From Corbicula japonica (lineage: Eukaryota; Mollusca; Bivalvia; Venerida; Cyrenidae), in the NCBI GenBank assembly GCA_038501625.1, contig JAZAYU010000009.1:3127001-3191000 (forward strand): a DNA stretch of 64,000 nt, read 5' to 3'. Position 1 is the first letter of the stretch; each line of letters opens with the position of its first letter. The position numbers and the translations under genes are program-made. Of the stretch, positions 35,954 to 47,958 are shown piece by piece. The notes beneath the pieces were generated by a model. The model was not told where the DNA came from and ran no database searches. It was given only the letters and a program-made list of their open reading frames with translations.

Positions 35954-36954
35954 GTATGTATGTAGTGATTGCAAAAATGTGTTGTTGTATTTTTCTTCTG
36001 TCAGTGATATTTCAGTTACTCTTTTCACCTCTTCCACAAATAATATGCATCAAACAGTTCTTTGATTAGTGTATTATTATGTTAAAATGCACTGCTTGAC
36101 TTGTTAAACGCGAAAAGCAATGGGTATTAAAAAGATAATATATATTCGCTCTAAAATATACAATAATATCTGCAAACTTAAATAAAAGAACATGAAAAAG
36201 ATGGTCTTTTTGTATCTGGTTATTTATCTTAGACAAGGTCGGTAAGAGATGTCGTTTGAAAAATAGTATGATTCTTCTAAAACCATTTCAGACATTTTTT
36301 ATCCAACAAAACTCATATATGCACTTATTGCAAATTAATCTAACTCTAAGAAAATGTTTACTTCGAAGAAAAGTTTCCAGAATTGTTTAATCTACAGCCG
36401 AAAATGCTGTCATGGTTTAGCGCTTTTTGACGTAACCAGAACAATCCCACATATTTCATAACAGAGATTTTCACTAAATACTCGGTCAATACGAGTGATG
36501 CCGTGACAACCACTTCAAGCAAATTATATGGAATACTTCTACAAATTCCATTGATCATCTTACTTTTATTCAAGTGTAACCGATGCTAACGTCGAATTTT
36601 CATAATTTTTACTGTAAACTGCTACATCTTGCACTGTTTATTGACTTCGGATACCTTTTCATTGATTCGTTGAAGTATGTCGGCGAAATCAATATGAATT
36701 CCCGTATATACATGAACTTTGATGCTATTACATAATTTTGACAATGACTATGCATTTAATGATAACGAACACAGTTGAAATGTGTAAAAAAGATTTGAAA
36801 CCGGTTAAACTTTATAAGTTTTCTCTCAAAACTAAAATACGTAGTTTACGTTTACTTTATCTGAAATTGGTGCCGCAGTTGGGTTCCGAGGAAGTGACCT
36901 CCCTTTGAAGTCACGCAACTTCTAGAATGTAATGGAAGTTGAAGCAGTTTGACA

Positions 36955-37807
36955 TAGTGTTCGGAATCGACTGGATTTTTCAGAATCGATAATCGGAGAA
37001 AATCGGCTTGGCTCAGCCGATTGATAATCGGATAATCGGAACATGTTGTTTCATTAGCTGTTTTAGTTTTTGTTATTAACAAATCAGTAGATACTGATTT
37101 AATATACGTTATAATGGAAATAATAAAAAATAAAATGCTATAATTTCTGTTGTCCGTTATTATCATTCTGTCTTAAATATGAGCCAGGTTAATCTGTTTC
37201 TGTACAAGTTTAATGCTACAAACTATACTTTCTTACAGTATTTCAGGTCAGACTGTTTGACAGTCACAAAACTTGGCCCTAAGATTATAAACAACTAGCC
37301 ATACAATTTCAGAGCTTACTGAACCCTACTTTTTTTAGTTTAAAAGTATCAAAAATCGGAACTCAAATCGAAATTGGCTTTAAAATATCATGGGTAACAT
37401 AACCGTAACACGCGTGATATTGTGGGTGGGGTATTATTTTCATGCCTTTATTGGCATAGGATTTCCTGCAAAGCTTGCAAATGACTCTGCTCATGTCTAA
37501 ATTTTCTTTAACTGGAGCTCCATCTTTCATTTCTCGGAAGTAAAAATACTTCCAGACCAGGGAAGTCGTCTTTCCCGGGTAAGGAAAAATGTCTTCGTTA
37601 TTGTTGCCATCCATTACTGTCTTGATGGATTACCTCCCTTCAGAAATAAACGGAAAGAAACTACCGGCAAGCTACTACCGAAAAGAGAGAGAAAAATGCA
37701 TCCGCCTAACCTAGCGACATCGATTCTGAAAAATTCGACTCGATTGTCGCCGATGTTGAAGTTATCCGACTGATTATCGATTGTCGGCGACAATCGGGCA
37801 AACACTA
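36955..37807 (-). mobile_element. hAT-type element with 8-bp target duplication
   Basis: It starts TAGTGTTCGG and ends CGGGCAAACACTA, so the ends are inverted TAGTGTT. It is flanked on both sides by GTTTGACA (36947-36954 and 37808-37815), a perfect 8-bp target duplication, the hAT signature. Subterminal ATCGATAATCGG-like repeats occur at both ends in inverted orientation. It retains a BED-finger coding start (37363-37614) but no catalytic RNaseH or dimerisation region, so it is a non-autonomous deletion derivative. Confidence 0.92.
37363..37614 (-). pseudogene. BED zinc-finger N-terminus of a hAT/ZBED transposase
   Basis: Starts at a true ATG and runs 83 residues. The BED-type pattern is visible: a tryptophan/aromatic pair in VWKYFYF, then ICKLCRKSYANKG (C-x2-C), then a histidine pair in PHPQYHA. 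BED fingers bind DNA in hAT transposases and in domesticated ZBED proteins. The frame ends where the family would continue, and nothing catalytic follows inside the element. It is a remnant of the transposase of this hAT. Confidence 0.85.
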
Positions 37808-38230
37808 GTTTGACAATAACAAAAATTGAAAAAATCTCCCGTAGCGTAGATATCATTCATTAAAAAAAACGAGATGTCGGTGGATTTTAAGCTAGTCTTG
37901 CATATTATTTGCTTGTTGGTGGTTGTCATTCACAGGATCGTTCAAAATAACTCGGTTTAATGAAATGTGTGGGATTGTTCTGGTTACGTCAAAAAGCGAT
38001 ATACCATGGTGGACATTTTCGACTGCATATTGAAAACTATTAGGAAGGTTTCTTCGAATTAATCTTTTTCTTAGAGCTAGATTAATTTGCAATGATTTTT
38101 TTGGAAAAAAATATTCGGAAAAAAGAGAAATTTGTAGAAGAAGCCTAGTATTATTCAAACGATCTCTTACCGACCTTGTCTATGAACCAGATACATAAAA
38201 TAGTTTGAGCACTTTTTTCATGTTCTTTTT

Positions 38231-40129
38231 TTAATGAAAAAGATAAAATTCGATGCAATGTGCTGTCTGGTTGACTGGATATTTTTTAACCGGAATGAGA
38301 GTGTCAGCAGGGGGTACCAAGGTATGATCCTTCCACCTGTGAAAAACCAATAACCCGTCTGTCGGCGAACGGTGCGAGGCGTAAAAAAAACCTATGCGTG
38401 GAGATTGCACCGAAACATTGATTTCAGTCTGAAAAGCGGTATCCGCACTATCGCGGTAGTCTGTTGAAAGATAGAACCAGGCACTGCGTTGGCAATACAA
38501 AAATAATTTTTACTCAATCGAGAATTCTCAAAAGCGTTACTCACAGTCATTTTCATGTGTAATTAGAGATTTTTGAATTAAATGAAATAATAATATCCAG
38601 TTTTCCTATAAAATATAAATTAAATGGTTACTTATTCACAATTGAATGTTATTAGCCAAAAATGTTACATGTGTTGTTGTTTTTTTTTGTTTTAAACTTT
38701 TAATAGGTAACAAGAAATAGCCTGTTTAAGAACTATTTATTTTAAATTTTGTGTGAATCATTTAGAATACTTTTTAGTGTCAAAAGTTATTAAAAGCACT
38801 AACCATGCTATTAACATTTCAAAGTATCATGTGCTTAGCTAAATGAACACAGTGACAGTCTGAACCAAAAACTTCAATTAGGTTAAATTAAAATAATAAA
38901 CATTCAAAAACAGAGAAAAATGCAGATATCATTTGTTCATTTGACCACACAACTGACTATTTACATTCAAAGATTGTAAAAAAAAATCATTGTGCAGAAA
39001 GCAGTAAATGTGGAACTGTGTCAACAACAAGTCAACAACAAAAAATGTATTACTAATGAAACTCACCATAATTACAAAAAAGTTATTCCAGTATGTGCGA
39101 ACCATACACGCAACACAACAAATTATAATGAAAAAAATGTGATCATCGGAATTAAATACAAACACTCTGGAATGTAATAATACATTCTAATCTGCAACAA
39201 AATATACATAAGCAATATACCTAGAGACACACACTAACAAACATAACACAATAATGCAAAAAAATCTCAAACAAAATAATAGAACAAAACAAATTGTAGC
39301 CAATCAGGTAATGTTTTTTACAACTTGGAAAAAATTTACAAATAGTTTTGGCACTGTTGATATAGCTGGCATTACAAATCTTTGCATGTCCCTGGAGATG
39401 GCAGTTGTTTATTTCAACTGCATTAGTTTTGCATTGAACAATTTTTATTTTCCAAAATCTACATTATGAAAAGGTACAGTGGTTTATGGACAATATGTCT
39501 CATTGACGATATGCCCCAGACAATAGCTAAGAGACGCAGACCTAAGACCTGGATTGGCGAAAGTTTCCACCCAGAATGGTGAACAAGATTGTCCAGTGTT
39601 AAGAGATTACAATCCACATTTAAAAAAGTTATACTGTATATCTTTCACGAAAATGACAATGTTCAAAAACAAACATCATAAACTACAGTTAGTACATGCT
39701 ACATGAGCACTGTCTATTTTGCTTTTTTGATGACTTTGAAAATAAATAAAAAACATGCTGTTTTAATTACAGTTTTGTTACCAATTAAGAAAGTGTCTTT
39801 TCTTTCAAAAAGATCAAATATTACACGAGCCACTGTTCTTTGTTCTAAATGCTCGTAAAAGTAAAGCCTGAATTGTTTTTATAAATTTGCAAGTATTCTC
39901 TATCGTTAATAGCTGTTGAAAAAAAAGTGGTTTGATGGGCAATAAAATGATAAAGTATTTCTTGTTTTGATTTCGTACATTTGATTCAGTCTCTACAGGG
40001 TCATGTTTTCCGCTGTCCTAGACGTAAACATCTGAAAATCATGGGCTGCATTGCCTGGGCCGTATAGCTAATTGGTCATAATACCGTAATTTCGTTTCGT
40101 ACAGTGCAACACATCTTTATTATTCTTAG
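38231..40129. other. Intergenic, no gene seen
   Basis: AT-rich. Several open frames of 60-90 codons lack domains, and I can support none of them. Confidence 0.5.
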
Positions 40130-41190
40130 TTATATTTATTTTGTATGTTAGGTATTAAAAACTAGCTTTCCCCGTTATAGGTAGCACCTATTGTTATATT
40201 ATTGTGTGTTATTACCTTGACTTTGTTAAGTAATATTTCCTTTTATAATGCTGTATTCGGTAAAATAAATATTTTTATTGTTTAAAGTCGCCGCCATTAT
40301 TGATTTATATCGGCGCTGCCATATTGAATTGCATTAACCAATCGCGTTATCGGGATTCAGGACTACTGTGTTTATCCGATCAGACGATATTCCGGACAAT
40401 TGTCCAGAATCGTCCGCCAGGTTCATTAAAAGTCTAAATTTGAATTTTAACGCGGTTCTCAGACGCCAGCTTCCGCTCTGTTAAGACTCATCACTGTGGT
40501 TTAGGTACATTCCCATTTTCCGTTTGGATCTGTCACCAAAATCGGTTACTTTATCATTATTTAGGTAGATTACAGTGCGACATTAATTATTTAGGTTTAT
40601 CGGACAATCGAGTGGTCTGGCTTTTAAGGTCTTTTGACTTTATTTGCCACATCGGACTAAAAGGAATGTACGATTAAGGTATCAAGGCTAAATACAAATA
40701 CGGAAGGTACTTAGTCCGCTAAACATTTTTTATACGGTTGTGTGAGGAGACCGCGAGTGCGGTGAAGGCGCGACCATTTAGTTAACTTGAATTCTTATTT
40801 GTGCTGTGAATGCACAGTGCGGGGTTTGACCGCTAGTGCGTATGAAGGCACATCTTCATTTATAATCCTTATTTGCGCTATGAAGGCACTTGGTAGTGGT
40901 GAAGGCACAATTTTTGATATCCCTTTTTGCGACGTGTAGGTGCATTGAAGAGATCCTTTCTACCCGACCCCCGGATAGTTCACCCTTATTTACCCTCATT
41001 ATTTAGCCCCGCCCCCTCTCCCTTTCCCCCGGTGACAGATCCCTGTGCCCCTCTCTCTCCCCTTTCCCTTACCTCCCCCTTTAGTTCGTCCTCGTGTTAT
41101 TTTGTGCATTTCTCTTCTTTTGTCTATTCATATTTTGTGCATTTATCGTGTACTTGCATTATATGAATAAATGTGGTTATCGTATGGATT
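40130..41190 (+). other. Repeat-like block, possible solo LTR or repeat end
   Basis: It begins near 40163-40198 with a sequence that matches 28272-28312 inverted. At 40790-40925 three units resembling CTTATTTGYGCTRTGAAGGCAC recur. At about 41005-41085 there is a strongly pyrimidine-rich tract (CCCTTTCCC type), then AATAAA at 41166-41171. The Ser/Pro-rich open frame at 40927-41166 follows from the pyrimidine bias. A retroelement LTR is possible, but I see no second copy, primer site or coding region. Confidence 0.4.
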
Positions 41191-44100
41191 AAGGACTATG
41201 TTATTCATGAATTCTCATCATGGCTTCAAGAAAAGTCTGGTTATAAAAAAATGAAAATTACCAGTAATTTATAGTAATTTGAGCTTTTCCTTCTGTCAAA
41301 ATAAAAGAAAAGAGTAATTGCTACAAAGAAATGAGAAAAAAGATGAACAAAATCTATTTATTTTATGGAAAAAAGGACTTTAGTCAGTGTTATTTTCCAT
41401 GCAAGTTTTCATATATTCTACAAAAAAGCAATTAAAAATAAATATGAAAGTAAGATAGTGCAGACCTCCATACAGATGCACTAAGAGTTAAAATTTTATT
41501 TTAATTCTTATCTTGACTGAAATCCTCCCATTAAAATATCCATGTTTACTAAAATTCAGAAATCCACCATTGACAACTTTACACAAGAAAGTAGTGCAAA
41601 CAGTAAGTAATATAAAGTATGGTGTCAATACTGGACACAGGTAATGGAAAGTACACTAAACATTACAGATAGTAATTTAAATGTAAAATTTATACTGAAA
41701 GTGTGTGATAACTGATAATGTTCTGTCTCAAATTTATATGATGAGATGCATAAATAATACATGTATATGATAATCCAAATAAAAAAACAACATATTCAAG
41801 CTGTAGCATGTGGTTATGCTCATATAATAAAACAAAAAGGTAGTAACTGTGCTACAAATACCATTAATTTTATTGCCCGAATAGTGAAAAACGTATTTCT
41901 GTAGTATTAAATGTTGTAAAAATATAACATGTCATTGATTTTGTTTTTGATATGCTGCTATAAGCTTAACAATATCCAAGTTTTTGAATTACAAGTGTTA
42001 TGAAGTTCCAGTTATTTCATAACATTAAAAGCTTATTATCAGATTATGCGATAGGATTCTTGATTAAGTTTTGTCAAATAAAGATTTTCCACTTCATATG
42101 AACAGTACTCTCCTTTGTAAAGCACATGGTAAACTTCATTTGGTGAATGGTCATGTCCTTTTTTATATCATGAATAGTGCCTACAAAGATGTTTTTGTAG
42201 GTCAAATACTTTAATGAATAATAAAAATTACTAACATCATATTTTAAAATGTGTAATCTTCAAGACATAATTTAATTAAGTATACAACATAATCACAAGC
42301 GTATGTGATCATTGCATGAAATGGAAACACGGAGCTCAATCGAAGCATAATTGTATTAAACGTGGTCCTTTCACGGACGCCGTACTTTCATATCACGAAA
42401 AAATCGTGGGTAATTTTTGTGTACACTAAGAATGTAAACAACGGTGACCCTCACTAGAAAATGGTAATAAACTATGTTGACGTACACGATCGCACAATAT
42501 TTGTGAAGAAATGTGCATTTATTACATACAGAAACTGTCATTGCAACAATAAACTCACCTAAAGTTTAAAAAAAAAAACAGCATTATTTCCTACTTTCAC
42601 TTTACTTCACGACCGGACGTTCAAAAAACGGAAGTCAAAGGGGAATAACACTGGAGAAAATAGTTCGCACGTGGCAACAAAATATTTCACACTTACATAA
42701 ATAAAACCTAAACAATCAAAATGACTGACAGAAAAAATATAGTTAATATTAGAAATTCATAAGTTATCAGTAAGTTTGCAAAAAAAATGCGATATTTTAA
42801 ATGATGTTCGTTTCGCGTATTAACACAAATATTGGTGATTAGTCCCTTACTTCCGCAAAGCTGTGTTGATGAAAATGTTTTATTTACACATCTGAAATTT
42901 AAGACAGATTATGAATGATCGACGAAAGATCAAGACGATCGATTGGTAGGCAACAAAATTGTAACCATTGTTCTCTATGATGGATTGTGTTTCTGGGGAT
43001 GTCATGTTGTATTAACAACCCAAGAACGCGATTATTTTCGTGGGTGTCAAAACAAAGATGGACGCCCTAGTTTTTCTTGCAGTTTAATGGGTTCGTTTAT
43101 GGGATATAAGATATTTCAAAAATATATTTAAATATAAGTCTCAGTGCATCTACAGTAATATCGTGGCATTCCAAGTATGCTTTTACTTTCAGAAAATATT
43201 GGTCAGAGTAAAAGAAAACTTGCACAGAAAATTGCATATTTATTTCCGTATTCACATGTCATGTGCAACACCAATGCTAATATGCCTATGCTTAAAGGTT
43301 ACTGGCAGTGAGATTTATAAAATATTATAACATTTTTCAACAATGCCCTTTTATATCTCAAGATTTTATACATTGGTGCCAACAGTACAGTTTTCTTATT
43401 TCAACAATTACATAGTCCTTAAATGAATAATTAAAATTATATTATATTAAAACTTTTTTTTCTAGTTGATAGGTAATATTTACGCAACCAAATCATACCA
43501 AAATTATATATGGTCTAATCTGAGATCAAGATTTGTCCGCCGGCATATTAACTTTCTTATAGCAATTGAGTGAATACAAGTTGGGACGCCACAGTAGGGA
43601 AAGGGTGTTTTCGGTGATATTTTTTGACATTTAAGTTGATCTCTTTTTCGAAAGAACTTACCATTATCTATTATTTCTTCATAAGTAATATGTGATTTTC
43701 TTACACATTTTTGACTAAATAATGTTACAATTATCCCGAAATGGATAATAAGCAATTTCGTCTGATCAATTTTATGACGTCATTTCAAGGACGTCAGCTG
43801 TTCTGTGACGCGCTCCATTCATGACAAAGACAAATAAGAACGACGTGGTTATTTGTAATGTTATTATTGTGACGTGATAAATAATAACGGACTCAAGTTT
43901 CAAATATTTAGCCTCTAACAATCTTCATTAAATTATTTCTGAACCGACACACATCACTGAATTCTCCAGTTCACTGATAGAGATAATTATGATTATAAAC
44001 AAAGGAATTGTTTGACATGTTTTGTCGCGACACCTTTATCGCTGACCTTGCAAGATACCGTTTCCTCCTTATCACATAACAATAGAACCAATACGGACAT

Positions 44101-44298
44101 GTTTGATGTTTAAAAAATGAAATTTATGTAAATTTAATTTGAAATATTGCGCTTTAAACGTTTTGAACCGTGCATAAATCGAACATTTGATTCGTCAGTT
44201 TTGAAAAAAAAAATATTTTGAAAACAATTTGTAGAGAGACATTAAAAAGTTTCATATTTCACCTTTCCAATTCAGGTGTACAATTCTCCTGTTAGTTT
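41191..44298. other. Intergenic, no gene seen
   Basis: Very AT-rich, with no domain-bearing frame, RNA gene or clear repeat. Palindromic TGACGTCA (CRE-like) occurs at about 43775, but its role cannot be judged. Confidence 0.5.
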
Positions 44299-44514
44299 AG
44301 CTCCTACCATGTGCTGACACGTTTTAAGTGTTTATGTAAAATAAGCGGATGCTATGAACCGTTGTCACTTTTTTTTGAAACTTCTATATGATCATTAGAA
44401 AGGATAGCAGTGAAAACGTTATCATTTAAAAATAGTTTAAAGTTAAATCATGGCGGTGAAATGTTAGAACTAACAATTTTAAGCACCAGTATTAATTAAG
44501 AGTAAACGGATAAA

Positions 44515-47101
44515 ATGCATACTCTAAGTTTATTTATTTATGTTTGTTTTGCTCTAACAGTTTCAGTTTCAACACCATGTGGTCCATTAGGACTTTGCTC
44601 TTGTATTTTTCCTGAAGAAATGAACTGCTGTTCTACTAATTCAACATTGGCGGAGATATGCTACAGCATAAAAAATGGGACAAATAATTCTTCGATAGTT
44701 AAACTTAGAGCAGAGAAAAACAACTTTCCAAACATACGGGAAGAGGACCTCGATGGATGTGAACAGCTGGAGAGTTTATTGGTAAAAGTAATATCAGTTT
44801 TCATCACAACTGCACCTTCTGTGGTCTGAGCAATCTGCAGGTTTTAGATTTAAGCTTAAATAGTATTGATCTTGACATAAATAGGCAATTTCCTACGTCC
44901 TTAAAAACACTTAAGCTGAACGGGAATTCAAATCAAGCAACCTTGCATTCGTTTGCTTATCCGGATTTGTCGTACTTAAATGAGTTGGTTGAATTGTACA
45001 TCGACGGTTTACAAAATAGGACATTTCCCATTCAGTACAGAAATATGATTACTTTGAAAACATTAGTGATGACCGGACTTGAAGGTAACTGTGATCTTGT
45101 TGAGATTACCAATGAAACTTTCAGAAATTTAGTTCATGTCAGACACTTAAATTTGAGTGCATGCAATATTAGCAACGTCTACGCTGGGGCATTTGAAGAA
45201 CTGTTCGAATTAGAAGTTCTGGACTTGTCAGAAAACCTCAGAATGGGACTTGGTATGGTGAGAAACATTTCATATGGTCTTCAATTTACACAGATAAAAT
45301 CACTGAACATCTCGAAAGTCCAAAACACGTTTGGGATTGCCAACCAGATACGCAAACGAGACATATGCTACCTTTGGAATACTTCTATCACTGAGCTAGT
45401 AGTTAATAGTAACAGAATCGAACTGTTCGAAACAAACGTACCAATCCTTTTTTCCAAATAGTGTAAATGTGTTGCGTTTTGAGGATAACCACTTTACGTT
45501 TGGACCGTTTCTTTTGCAGCTTGGATGCATATCACAATTAATAGAATTCTATGGAAATAACCAGAATTTATTCCACTACCCACTCTTGTTTGATCTCGAA
45601 CCTGAAGAAGAACAACATGAAAAAAACATTCAAGGTGATGGATGCCCATTTATGACAACTGAATTTATGCGTAACATAAGCAAATCTAACAAGTATTGTC
45701 GTTTCTTCGAACCTGGACAAAGGATAAAAATTATCGGCAATTATCCTATGTTTCCAAAAAACTTAAAAAAATATCTTCTTTGCTTCAAGTGGCATGAGAT
45801 ACAGTGTGCCCTCTTTTGTAATTATTCCACTTGCCAATAGCATTGAATATCTCGATTTTTCTGAAAACATTTTACACGAGCTAAATGGTCCTGCAGGACC
45901 GTTTCCAAACGCAAAATTCTTAGATTTATCGAAAAATTACTGCACTTTTATAGGTATGGAATTCTTTAACGGATTAATCAATCTGAAAACTTTACAATTA
46001 CAGCAGAATTTCCTGGGTTTGTTTTTTAACAATGAAAGGTATGAAAAACAAGTTTTTGACAAACTTGTGAACCTGAAAAGCCTTAATCTTTCCTCTAATA
46101 TAATATCATCTATTCCTCGGAGAACATTTTCTGCTATGACTGCTCTGGAGACTATTGATTTGAGTGTAAATAACATTGAAAAGTGGACCATAGAATTTGA
46201 GACATTGGACAATCTCCTTAATTTGAATTTAAGTACAAATTTCTTTCAAACACTTCCTAACATGTTAATTTTAAAGCTCGTAGAGAACTCCGCTCGTTTA
46301 AATCGCTCTTTTTCCATTAACATGAGGAATAATATTTTAAAAATAGACTGTGATGAAAGGGAATTTCTTGAATTGATGGTACAAAACAGGAAAGGCTTTT
46401 CTTTCTTTGAAGAATACAGCTTTCAAGATTCATCAGGTTTACCTATTTCTGCTGAAGTTTTCGTAAAACAGGTAGAGGATCTCGGTAAAGTCTGCAAGTC
46501 ATATATTTTAGAAATTGTTTTAGGGTCAATTGGAGTGTCTGTCTTTTTGGGGATTATAATTGGTGGTTTTATTTATAAAAACCGATGGAATATCAGATAT
46601 CTAATTCGGCTGACAAAGATTCGACATTTTGGTTACAAAAGACTACGGGAATACACAGAAAATGAAGACTACATCTACGACGCGTTTATTTCTTATGCAA
46701 ACGAAAATTTACGATTTATTCTTGATCATATTGTCCCTGGATTGGAAAATCGCGGAGTTCGTCTATGTCTTCATGACCGAGATTTCCTTCCCGGAGACAA
46801 TATAGCAGACAACATCATAAGAGCAATACGTAACAGTAAAACAACGGTGATTGTGTTATCACCAGATTTCCTAAAGAGTGAATGGTGTCTCTACGAGTTT
46901 AATATGGCCAGAATGGAGAGCATTTATTCTCGAGCAGGATCAAATTGTTTGCTTGTTGTAATGTATGAAGACGTTTCCAACAGGGATATGCCAAATGAAA
47001 TGCTTGAATGGATCCGTTTAAACACGTTTTTAGAGTTCACAACAGAAGAAACTGGTTTAGAACTGTTTTGGGACAATTTATATGAATCTTTGAATCGATA
47101 A
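44515..47101 (+). pseudogene. Toll-like receptor copy with three frameshifts
   Basis: The full TLR layout, highly similar to 33030-35639: signal peptide, Cys-rich start (CGPLGLCSC), LRRs, CDEREFLEL membrane-proximal region, transmembrane helix (VFLGIIIGGFIY) and a complete TIR starting YDAFISYA near 46675, with BB-loop LHDRDFLPG and a final LFW segment. Three breaks: about 4 bases lost near 44779 relative to the 33-kb gene; one extra base near 45455-45460 (just before a TAG in the old frame); one extra base in an A-rich run near 45765-45772. The TIR half (from ~45773) is open for 440 codons. AATAAA follows 24 bp after the stop. The first copy in the window (1635-2822) shows the same net frame change near the third break, so at least that one is probably real and not a sequencing slip. 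Confidence 0.92.
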
Positions 47102-47124
47102 AACATTTTAAGCTATGAAGTATG

Positions 47125-47130
47125 AATAAA
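47125..47130 (+). promoter_or_regulatory. Candidate poly(A) signal of the 44.5-kb TLR
   Basis: AATAAA close behind the stop codon of the third TLR copy. Confidence 0.5.
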
Positions 47131-47278
47131 TATGTCTATGTGCTTATGGTTAAATGTCAGGCGATTCTTCATATTTCCCCCAGTTGATAGCTTGTCATCG
47201 GCGCCCGATAAACATTTCTGGTTAAATGTTATGTCCCAGGAAAACGTCTCAATTTGCTATTTCCTCTTTAATATATAT

Positions 47279-47376
47279 TGGGACGAAACGTCTCGGACGA
47301 ACCGTCCCGGTAAAAATTCACATTTGGGACGAAAAGTCCCGGCACGAACAGTCATTGGCACGAATAGTCCCGTATA
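47279..47376. repeat. Short GGGACGAA-AGTCCCG repeat cluster
   Basis: Four or five imperfect units combine GGACGAA and AGTCCCG or CGTCCCG, some palindromic (GGGACGAAAAGTCCC). Non-coding. Confidence 0.65.
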
Positions 47377-47936
47377 ATTATATCTTAGAAAACTACCATA
47401 ACTACAGCTTTTAACACTTTTTTCACCACAATATCCCGGGTTTTATGCCTGAAACCATAGTTTTAGTCTGATTTTATCTTATTATGACTATTTTTAATAT
47501 AGATTGTAAGGTTAAAGTTTGCTTGCAAGTACATATACAATCTCCGCCTGAACATTCATACCATTTAGGTTACATCTTTGAAATTGTATATTTTTGTTTG
47601 CCATTCTATTTCAGATTGGTTTGCGAAGAACCGTATCACTACTTGCATTTAAAACAACGTTTTTATCGTAGAATTAAGTTAAATTTTCAAGTGTATGAAA
47701 GGTATGTTGTTAAGTTTCTTATTGAAATATAAAAAATATATCACCAAAAAGTTCTTAGAGAGAAATAAAATTTAAAATTTAAAATGTTATGAAGTGTTTC
47801 TTTTTTATTCAATTGATATAATCTGACTTTAAAAAAAAACAACATTTTTTAACATGTGATGAATGCCATGGTCTACATCTGCCGACCTTGTACAAACCCC
47901 GTCTAAGGAATTATTCATGGTTCCTTTTAACAACAA

Positions 47937-47958
47937 GAAAGAAAGAAAGAAAGAAATA
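47937..47958. repeat. (AAAG)n microsatellite
   Basis: Five consecutive AAAG/GAAA units. Confidence 0.9.

Larger units (their letters stand above)
36184..38230. mobile_element. Large inverted repeat (~320-340-bp arms) containing a nested hAT
   Basis: The left arm 36184-36520 reappears inverted at 37911-38230. Anchors are AGACAAGGTCGGTAAGAGAT, TGACGTAACCAGAACAATCC and GTGACAACCAC. The arms have diverged moderately, with indels. The interior contains a hAT element at 36955-37807. The outer structure could be an old foldback transposon or two inverted copies of one repeat; no outer target duplication is clear. Confidence 0.82.

Noticed and set aside
40927..41166. Ser/Pro-rich 79-codon open frame
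   Set aside because: Its composition follows directly from a pyrimidine-rich tract, with no domain and no splice context.
43770..43790. CRE-like TGACGTCA as a TLR enhancer
   Set aside because: A single 8-mer more than 700 bp away in AT-rich DNA is not enough evidence.
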